Assembly (NCBI GenBank): GCA_039798065.1
Contig: JBDKGS010000006.1
Location: 1-40,306 of the forward strand
From: UBA5070 sp039798065
GTDB taxonomy: Bacteria; Fibrobacterota; Fibrobacteria; UBA5070
DNA: 40,306 bases
Reading direction: 5' to 3'
Shown piece by piece: positions 34,847 to 40,306 of this stretch. Below the pieces are notes generated by a model. That model was not told the DNA's origin. It did no database searches and worked only from the letters and a program-made list of their open reading frames with translations. Numbering within the stretch: the stretch's first letter is position 1; each line of letters starts with the position of its first letter. A program made the translations under genes and the position numbers.

Positions 34847-36363
34847 TGGAGGGGGCCCCATTCCTTCTCGTAGGTGCGCACCAGGATCTGGTTGTCGAGC
34901 CGGTTGGTTTCGGTGGCCACGCGATCCATGTCGGGCGGGAAGTCGCGCATGGTGGACAAGGAACGCGCTGTGACAAAACGTGTCGCGAGCGCGATGGTGT
35001 CGGGGGCTTTCCAGGTGTCGCGCGTGGCGATCACGAAGCCCCATTCGCCGAAGGACGGCACCAGCGCATGGTACGGCGCGGTGTGAAGATTCACCGATTC
35101 GAGCGTGTTCACCACGGTCCAGAAACTGCGTCGGGCGATGAGCGGCGAGGTGGTCTGGATCGCGGCCATGCCTCCGGGCGCGAGGTGGCGTTCGAGCAGG
35201 CGGTAGAAGGTGGTGGTGTAGAGCTTGCCCACCGCATAGTTGGACGGATCGGGGAAATCCACGATCGCCACGTCGAAGGCGTCGGGATGATCCTCCAGCC
35301 ATTTGAAGGCGTCGGCGTTGACGACGGTCACTTTCTGGTTGGCGAGGCTTCCCTGGTTCAAGCTCACGAGCAGCGGATGCGTCTTGAACAGGCTGGTCAT
35401 GGTGGGGTCCAGGTCGACCAAGGTCACCTGCCGTACCTGCGGGTGCTTGAGGATTTCACGCACCGCCAACCCGTCGCCGCCGCCCAGGACCAGCACGCGC
35501 GACGGGCGCGGATGGCTGGAAAGCACCGGGTGCACCAGCGCTTCGTGGTAGCGGTATTCGTCGCGCGAACTGAACTGCAGGTTGCCGTTCAGGTACAGGC
35601 GTACGTCGGAGCGCCAACGCGTGACAACCACCCGCTGATAGGGGCTCGACGACGAATGGACGATCTCCTCGTCGTAGAACCGGCTCTCGACATAATTTGT
35701 CCAGTCGCCGGCGAATACCATGCCTCCCACCAGGAGTCCGATGGCCGCGAAGGCCTGCGCGAAGGTGGAACGGGGCGAGGTGAGCCGGTCCTTGAACACC
35801 CGCGCCGCCCACAGGGCCACCAGCGCGTTGAAGATCCCGAACAGCAATCCGGTGCGCACGAACCCCAGACGCGGCGCCAGCACCAGCGGAAACAGGACGG
35901 ACACGGCCAGCGATCCCAGGTAGTCCAACGACAAAACCTGACTGACCAGGTCCTTGAAGGAGCTTTCGCGCTCCAGCAGGCGCATCACCAAGGGGATTTC
36001 CAGCCCCACCAGAAATCCCACCAGCATCACGCACAGGTACAGGCAAACGTGGAACGGGGCTCCGGGCTGGCTGAACACCCAGAACAGGAACGGTGCGGTG
36101 AAGCCGCCCAGGATTCCGATGGCCACCTCGATGGACACGAACCGGTCGGCGATGCGGCCTTCCACATGTTTGGAAGCCCACGATCCGATTCCCATGGCGA
36201 ACAAGTATGTGCCGATCACGGTGGAGAATTGGGTGACGGAATCTCCCAGCAGGTACGAGCTCAACGCGCCAGCTACCAGTTCGTAGGCCAGCCCGCAGGA
36301 GGCCACGACAAAAACCGACACGAGCAGGGCGATGCGCTGGCCGCCGGACGCGGATCGCATCAT
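34843..36363 (-). CDS. Membrane-fused spermidine-synthase-like aminopropyltransferase
   Basis: A 506-residue protein. Residues 1 to about 220 hold several TM helices (ALLVSVFVVASCGLAYELVA is the first). The second half is a spermidine-synthase-fold domain: VLVLGGGDGLAVREILKH binds decarboxylated SAM in SpeE, followed by TLVDLDPTM and AIVDFPDPSNYAVGKLYTTT, where VDFPDP stands for the usual D-x-x-DP catalytic loop. This architecture is annotated elsewhere as membrane polyamine aminopropyltransferase. It would put aminopropyl transfer at the inner face of the membrane. The acceptor is unknown. The ATG at 36363 overlaps the preceding stop (ATGA). Its neighbours (DUF4178 protein, SPFH protein, FAD oxidoreductase) suggest one pathway. 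Confidence 0.9.
   Translation of the reverse strand: MMRSASGGQRIALLVSVFVVASCGLAYELVAGALSSYLLGDSVTQFSTVIGTYLFAMGIGSWASKHVEGRIADRFVSIEVAIGILGGFTAPFLFWVFSQPGAPFHVCLYLCVMLVGFLVGLEIPLVMRLLERESSFKDLVSQVLSLDYLGSLAVSVLFPLVLAPRLGFVRTGLLFGIFNALVALWAARVFKDRLTSPRSTFAQAFAAIGLLVGGMVFAGDWTNYVESRFYDEEIVHSSSSPYQRVVVTRWRSDVRLYLNGNLQFSSRDEYRYHEALVHPVLSSHPRPSRVLVLGGGDGLAVREILKHPQVRQVTLVDLDPTMTSLFKTHPLLVSLNQGSLANQKVTVVNADAFKWLEDHPDAFDVAIVDFPDPSNYAVGKLYTTTFYRLLERHLAPGGMAAIQTTSPLIARRSFWTVVNTLESVNLHTAPYHALVPSFGEWGFVIATRDTWKAPDTIALATRFVTARSLSTMRDFPPDMDRVATETNRLDNQILVRTYEKEWGPLQ
34972..34984. repeat. GACA-N5-TGTC site 11 (spacer AAACG)
   Basis: Exact copy inside the aminopropyltransferase gene, coding T-R-F-V. It is the reverse complement of site 1 in rsmE (arms and spacer). 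Confidence 0.8.
35689..35701. repeat. GACA-N5-TGTC site 12 (spacer TAATT)
   Basis: Exact copy inside the aminopropyltransferase gene, coding T-N-Y-V. Confidence 0.8.
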
Positions 36364-36542
36364 TTGTGATTGTAGGAGCGGGAACCGCCCAGGATTCGGC
36401 CATCGGGGCCTCGGCGCGGCGCCGAACCCGAGACCCAACCGGCGCCCTCGGCCTTGCGGCCGAACATCGAGTTGCCACGGTAGTCCTGCCACCCCATGAA
36501 GCCGATGGAGGCCGCGGCGGCCAAGGCGTAGATGCGCGTCAT
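36360..36542 (-). CDS. Small membrane-anchored protein (60 aa)
   Basis: A 60-residue protein between the DUF4178 gene and the aminopropyltransferase gene, overlapping each by 4 bp. It opens MTRIYALAAAASIGFMGWQD, a short hydrophobic N-terminus that could be a TM anchor or signal, then a glycine/arginine-rich polar tail (GSAPRRGPDGRILGGSRSYN). Coupling on both sides argues strongly for translation. No family is recognised; it may be the small subunit or partner of the operon's membrane complex. Confidence 0.75.
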   Translation of the reverse strand: MTRIYALAAAASIGFMGWQDYRGNSMFGRKAEGAGWVSGSAPRRGPDGRILGGSRSYNHK

Positions 36543-38614
36543 TCGTCGTCTCCGGAAGAGAATCCGTCGTTGTCGGAATTTGTCGACGTCGAACCGTGAT
36601 CGCTGTCGGCCCAACGGCGGGATTCGAACCCCATGGATCGGAAGATCGTCGTGATTGGAAAGAGGATCAGAACCAAGGCGGCGAGGAAGAACCAGGCGAT
36701 GCTTCCCTTGTTGCGCTTCACGTTCACGCGCAGATCGAGCCGATCCTGCTTGGCAGGGTCGCGATCGATCTCCAGCTCCAGCAGATATTCGCCCTTTTCC
36801 AACCCATCGAACCGGATGCTGGCGGTCTGGGATCCTTCCGACCAGGATCCGTCCGAGTCCATGCCAGTGTAGTACGAGATTTCCTTCACATCGTTCCAGG
36901 TGCGGCCCGTGATTCTGTCGGTGAGCGTGGCGTCCACCACCATCCAGTCGTCGTAGATCGGACTTTCCAGGGACACGACGATGTTCCCGACGTTGGACGG
37001 GAAAGCGAAGGGGCCGATCGAGAACCGGTTGGGCTTTTGGATTCCTGGTTCTACCGTCGAACCGGCAACGGAATCCGTCAAGACGGTTTCTGTCGATACG
37101 GTCGCGGGGGGCGTCGGATTCTCGGGTTGGATCGCGAATTCGGTCCTCGCGATGCTGCCCGAGGGATGCAGCCCCGAGACCACCAGGTGGATCAAGAAGG
37201 CGGCCAACAGGAACTTCCACAGCAGCTTGCCCATGGATCGGGCCTTGTCTGCATACGGGTTGGGTTGGTTGGCGAACACCGTGTTGGGCGGCGGCGGCAA
37301 GGCCACATTGCCGATAAGGCTTCCGGATCCGGAGCCTTTTTCGAAGGCCGACAGAATCTGTTCGCGATCCAGATAGGTGCCCGCCGACCAGACCGATTCC
37401 CGCTCGTTGCGCTCGCATCCCAATATCCAGGGTGGGGCCACGTGATCGGAGACCACGAAGCGATCGCCCACCTTCACGCGCCAGTCGAATTCGCCCACCA
37501 CCCAGGTGGTGATGGCGTTGTAGGTGGCGAAATGACGGAACGCGGCGCGTTTGGGTGCGCCGGGCATCACGGCTTGCGAGCCTTCGGCGAGGTGGGCAGG
37601 GACGGTGCGCAAAAGATTCCAGTGCCCGTCGGATTCCGACAACCAGCGTTGGCCGTGCTCGGCGTTCCACAACAGGTACTCGAACCACCCAGAACCGCTG
37701 GCCCATCCTCCCGAGGCCTCGTCGTCCTTCCAGGCACTGGCGCGTCGCATGATGCCCACCACGGTCCAGTCGTACCCTTCGAACTTGCCCACCATGCCAA
37801 GTTCCAACGCGGCTTTCTGGTCGGGCGGATTCTGTCGTTCGTAGATGGTCTGGAGCTTGCCGGCCAGCACGTCGTGCACCGCTCCGCAGGTGGGGCATCC
37901 CCAAGATGCGTTCTCGCCGCCATGGGGCGTGTACGGGGCTCCGCAAGAAAGACAAGCCATCGATTCGGTGGCGACCTTGCGGACCTTTTCGGGAACCGCG
38001 TTAGAGGCGTCCAGCGCGAGCGATTCGATCTTCACCTCTTCGCCCACGTACAACGACGGGGGATCGTCGGAGTAGTCGAACGTGAGGAAGGTGCCACCGG
38101 GGCCCATCAGGTCCACCGATGGGCTTTCCCAGCCGTCGTGCACCGCGAACGGCAACTCGCCTTCGCCCGAGACGCAGCGCGAGGTCTCCTTCCACGAGAC
38201 CTGGAACGGCTTCCCCGAGATGGTCAATTTCTGTCCGGGAGCCAGCTGTTCGAACCCGGGGATGACCCCTTGAGGAGCTGGCTTCTGGAATGTGACGAAG
38301 AACATCCCCTGGCCTTCGCCCAGCCAGCCGGTTTCGTTGTCGGAAAACAGCAGGAACCACTCGTTCCAGATTCCGTCCTGCCACTTGAGTTGGATGCGCC
38401 CGGCCACCTGGAAGTCGCGTTTGCCCAGTTTGCCGGTCATCCCCAGGCGCACCGGCGAGCCGTCGTCCATCACTTCCGAGATCTTGCCCAGGTCCTCCAA
38501 GGCCGCACCCTTGCGCAGGACCATGCTCTGGCAGTAGCCGCAGATGGCGAACACGCTCGATCCCGCCTTGAACGGGATCGAGGCTCCGCACGATGGACAG
38601 TTGGCTTCCCGCAC
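36539..38614 (-). CDS. DUF4178 membrane protein with two zinc ribbons
   Basis: A 691-residue protein starting at GTG. The N-terminal zinc ribbon has CPSCGASIPF and AICGYCQS, then a first DUF4178-type beta domain (KLGKRDFQVAGRIQLKW, WNEWFLLF). A second ribbon (ACLSCGAPYTP, GCPTCGAVHD; about residues 212-240) introduces a second DUF4178 domain (FEGYDWTVVGIMRRAS, GWFEYLLWN). Two TM helices follow near residues 455-478 and 640-665 with a beta-rich extracytoplasmic stretch between, and an acidic tail. The biochemical role of DUF4178 is not established; it recurs in gene clusters with spermidine-synthase-like and SPFH proteins. It begins 3 bp after the SPFH stop and overlaps the next gene. Confidence 0.88.
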   Translation of the reverse strand: MREANCPSCGASIPFKAGSSVFAICGYCQSMVLRKGAALEDLGKISEVMDDGSPVRLGMTGKLGKRDFQVAGRIQLKWQDGIWNEWFLLFSDNETGWLGEGQGMFFVTFQKPAPQGVIPGFEQLAPGQKLTISGKPFQVSWKETSRCVSGEGELPFAVHDGWESPSVDLMGPGGTFLTFDYSDDPPSLYVGEEVKIESLALDASNAVPEKVRKVATESMACLSCGAPYTPHGGENASWGCPTCGAVHDVLAGKLQTIYERQNPPDQKAALELGMVGKFEGYDWTVVGIMRRASAWKDDEASGGWASGSGWFEYLLWNAEHGQRWLSESDGHWNLLRTVPAHLAEGSQAVMPGAPKRAAFRHFATYNAITTWVVGEFDWRVKVGDRFVVSDHVAPPWILGCERNERESVWSAGTYLDREQILSAFEKGSGSGSLIGNVALPPPPNTVFANQPNPYADKARSMGKLLWKFLLAAFLIHLVVSGLHPSGSIARTEFAIQPENPTPPATVSTETVLTDSVAGSTVEPGIQKPNRFSIGPFAFPSNVGNIVVSLESPIYDDWMVVDATLTDRITGRTWNDVKEISYYTGMDSDGSWSEGSQTASIRFDGLEKGEYLLELEIDRDPAKQDRLDLRVNVKRNKGSIAWFFLAALVLILFPITTIFRSMGFESRRWADSDHGSTSTNSDNDGFSSGDDE

Positions 38615-38617
38615 GGA

Positions 38618-39640
38618 TCAGAGCTTGGACAGAATTTGTGCTTTCTTCGCTTCGAACTCTTCCTTGGAGAGGATGCCCTTCTCCATGAGTCCGTGGAATT
38701 TCTCGAGCAACGCGAAAGGATCCTCGGCGGCAGCCGGCGCGGCTGGTGCCGGCGCGGGAGCCGATTGCGCCTGGGGTTGCATCATTTGACCCATGGTCTG
38801 GGCCATCATGCCGCCCATCGCCAAACCGCCGCCCATCGCTGCCATGGTGCCCGCCACGCCGCCTTCGTTGGCCGCCATGATGGGCATGGATTGCGCCACG
38901 TTGTACTGCATGAGCTTTGCCGTGTCGCCCACGATGTTCATCGAGATCTTCTGGTCCAAAACCTTTTGGATCTCTTCGGGGAGCGAGACGTTCTCCACCA
39001 CGAAGGAATCGAGGACCAGGCCCAGCTTTCTGAAGGTCTCGCCAAGTTTTGTCTTCATTTGCGCGGCCAGCTCGTCCTGGTTGCCCGCCAAATCCAGGAA
39101 CGGAACGCCCGACGATCCGAACAGATCGGTCATGGAAGCGATCACGGTGTTGCGCAACTGGCCATCGAGCTCGTCGACGGTATATGTCTCGCGCGTTCCC
39201 GACACTTCGCGGTGGAAGGTCGCGACGTCGTCCACACGGTAGCTGTACATGCCGAAGGCGCGCAGCCGCAGCATCCCGAAATCCTTGTCGCGGATGGTGA
39301 TGGGGTTGGCCGTGCCCCATTTGCGGTTCAACTGCAGGCGGGAGCTGAAGAAATAGACGTCGGATTTGAACGGCGACTGGAAAAGCTTGTCCCAGTTCTT
39401 CAGGTTGGTGAGCAGCGGAAGGGTGTTGGTGCCCAAGCGGTGCAGGCCGGGGCCGAAGGCGTCGGCGACGGTTCCTTCGTTGACAAAAAGCGCTTTCTGC
39501 GATTCGCGCACCGTGAGCTGCGCGCCGTTTTGGATTTCCATGTCGGCCATGGGAAATCGCTGGGCGAGGATCCCGTCGCCGGATTCCGTCCAGTGGATGA
39601 CATCGATGAACTGCTTCTTGACGAAATCGAACAAGCCCAT
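38618..39640 (-). CDS. SPFH-domain protein with C-terminal SHOCT motif
   Basis: A 340-residue protein. The N-terminal two thirds is an SPFH/Band-7-type domain (FDFVKKQFIDVIHWTESGDG at the start, then AQLTVRESQKALFVNEG and LRLRAFGMYSYRVDDVATFH) of the group once labelled virion core protein. A glycine/methionine-rich linker (about 260-285) and an alanine/proline stretch lead to a SHOCT tail (DPFALLEKFHGLMEKGILSK). It has no TM, so membrane association would be through the SPFH assembly. The ATG at 39640 has CGGAGT upstream; an in-frame ATG ten codons earlier is less likely. It is the first gene of a coupled five-gene run. Confidence 0.92.
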   Translation of the reverse strand: MGLFDFVKKQFIDVIHWTESGDGILAQRFPMADMEIQNGAQLTVRESQKALFVNEGTVADAFGPGLHRLGTNTLPLLTNLKNWDKLFQSPFKSDVYFFSSRLQLNRKWGTANPITIRDKDFGMLRLRAFGMYSYRVDDVATFHREVSGTRETYTVDELDGQLRNTVIASMTDLFGSSGVPFLDLAGNQDELAAQMKTKLGETFRKLGLVLDSFVVENVSLPEEIQKVLDQKISMNIVGDTAKLMQYNVAQSMPIMAANEGGVAGTMAAMGGGLAMGGMMAQTMGQMMQPQAQSAPAPAPAAPAAAEDPFALLEKFHGLMEKGILSKEEFEAKKAQILSKL

Positions 39641-39825
39641 GTCTAACTCCGATCGAGGCGCGAGGCCCACTCCGCGAATTTTGACCGATCCAGGACAAGA
39701 TCCGCAACGCGAGGTGACGAATGAATGCGTCGTTCCACCACCGATGCGGGGGAATGTCGAACGCAGCTCCTGACGCGAAATGTTAGTTAAGCCCGCAAAC
39801 GCGATTCGGGAGCCTCGACGACCAT

Positions 39826-39882
39826 TGCCTACTAGGGCAAAGTCTGCCAGTTAGGTCAATGTTTGCCTGTTTAGGGTAATGC
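39826..39882. repeat. Three 19-bp direct repeats, each a near-palindrome
   Basis: TGCC words begin at 39826, 39845 and 39864, exactly 19 bp apart. Including the base before each, the units follow TTGCC-NNN-TAGGGCAA: the first is almost symmetric (TTGCCTACTAGGGCAA), the other two are degenerate. The array is about 190 bp upstream of the SPFH start and just downstream of a small lipoprotein gene. Tandem operators for a dimeric regulator are the simplest reading. Confidence 0.7.
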
Positions 39883-39903
39883 AGCGACGCACAAGGGTGG
39901 AGC

Positions 39904-40092
39904 TCATCGACCGATCAGTTGTTTGGCCTGCTGAAGGGGATGCATGCGTGCGAACATCTCGAAAATGGATTGCTCGGATTCGTGCGGCTGACCTTGGCAA
40001 CCTGCCATGACCAACAGGATCGAGAGCTGCGCGGCAACCTTGATTCCGCGTACGATCTCTCCCAATAGCGAGTTTTCCGGGTTGTTCTGCAT
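39904..40092 (-). CDS. Small putative lipoprotein (62 aa)
   Basis: A 62-residue frame with a hydrophobic segment ending in a lipobox: VAAQLSILLVMAGC, cysteine near residue 32. The stretch before it is long for a signal peptide (MQNNPENSLLGEIVRGIK), so a later non-ATG start is possible. The mature part is only about 30 residues and polar (QPHESEQSIFEMFARMHPLQ). There is no clear SD. Small entericidin-like lipoproteins have this size, but I see no specific match. It lies upstream of the 19-bp repeats in the same direction as the SPFH operon. Confidence 0.45.
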   Translation of the reverse strand: MQNNPENSLLGEIVRGIKVAAQLSILLVMAGCQGQPHESEQSIFEMFARMHPLQQAKQLIGR

Positions 40093-40139
40093 AGATGGGG
40101 GGAATGATAATGGAAGGAATGCCGGTTGCGCAGGACATT

Positions 40140-40241
40140 TTATGACTTGGGCTTTGGTTGAAACTTCAATTCGGTGACAAACATGTCATCGCCCGGATAA
40201 TGGGCGTTTGCTTGGAAACCAAGCCTAGCGCCGAAGCCCAT
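40140..40241 (-). other. Short open frame at the right edge, possible gene tail or remnant
   Basis: A 33-codon frame from ATG at 40241 to TAA at 40140, read as MGFGARLGFQANAHYPGDDM and then VTELKF. It has a protein-like pattern of alternating hydrophobics, but an in-frame stop lies eight codons upstream and no SD is present. A GCTTGG-aaa-CCAAGC hairpin (40210-40224) is inside. It could be the end of a decayed envelope-protein gene. Otherwise I see nothing in 40093-40306. Confidence 0.25.
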
Positions 40242-40306
40242 GTTTGCTGGCTTTGGAGGGGTTTAAGGGTGCAAAACGATGGTGGGATTTCGGGGCCTTC
40301 AATCGG

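Noticed and set aside
39826..39882. CRISPR-like array
   Set aside because: Three contiguous 19-bp units without spacers and no cas genes; direct-repeat operators fit better.
40174..40185. GACA-AACA-TGTC near 40180 and GACA-T-TGTC near 33644 as members of the iterated motif
   Set aside because: Their arm spacing is 4 and 1 instead of 5, so I left them out of the count.

Overview
The window reads as chromosomal DNA of a motile, diderm (Gram-negative type), GC-rich bacterium; by eye the GC content is about 60 %. Evidence for this is chemotaxis genes, lipoprotein signals, a bifunctional class A penicillin-binding protein, a PilB-type ATPase and a Tat-dependent lipoprotein. Gene packing is dense, with many ATGA/GTGA stop-start overlaps. 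The poly-HAMP chemoreceptors and the mix of housekeeping genes would fit a Fibrobacterota-like or deltaproteobacterium-like lineage, but the sequence alone does not settle taxonomy.

Positions 1-11848 (+ strand) are a chemotaxis cluster: the 3' part of one chemoreceptor, CheW, a second poly-HAMP receptor, a third receptor with a nitrate/nitrite-type (NIT) sensor, a CheD-like protein lacking the catalytic cysteine, CheR, a canonical CheD, CheY, a CheX-like phosphatase, CheB, and a response regulator fused to a decayed ATPase-like domain. Together these provide receptor methylation, demethylation, deamidation and CheY-P dephosphorylation. CheA is absent and presumably lies further upstream.

Positions 11859-31023 are mostly housekeeping genes on the - strand: rsmE, monomeric isocitrate dehydrogenase, a secreted protein, PBP1A-type enzyme plus acpS, a UvrD/PcrA helicase followed by a HigA-like antitoxin fragment, a PilB/GspE ATPase, thiL, a THUMP-like methyltransferase, a small membrane protein, gatB, pyrE and serA. 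A LysR regulator (18736) and a lipoprotein (28561) lie on the + strand. A tRNA-Ser(GCU) with its own promoter and terminator (31181-31364) is followed by about 1.1 kb of gene-poor DNA that holds one probable 48-residue membrane protein.

Positions 32474-40306 (- strand) hold a lipoprotein and a tightly coupled operon: SPFH/SHOCT protein, DUF4178 double zinc-ribbon membrane protein, 60-residue membrane peptide, membrane-fused spermidine-synthase-like enzyme, and Tat-exported FAD oxidoreductase. I infer a membrane-associated polyamine-type modification system. Three 19-bp near-palindromic direct repeats precede it.

The signal that ordinary annotation does not explain is a dispersed 13-bp interrupted palindrome, GACA-(AT-rich N5)-TGTC. 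I count twelve exact copies and at least 36 with one arm mismatch. They occur in genes of unrelated function, in all three reading frames and in intergenic DNA. It resembles a highly iterated palindrome (HIP1-like) or genome-organising/uptake signal and is my main candidate for something undescribed.
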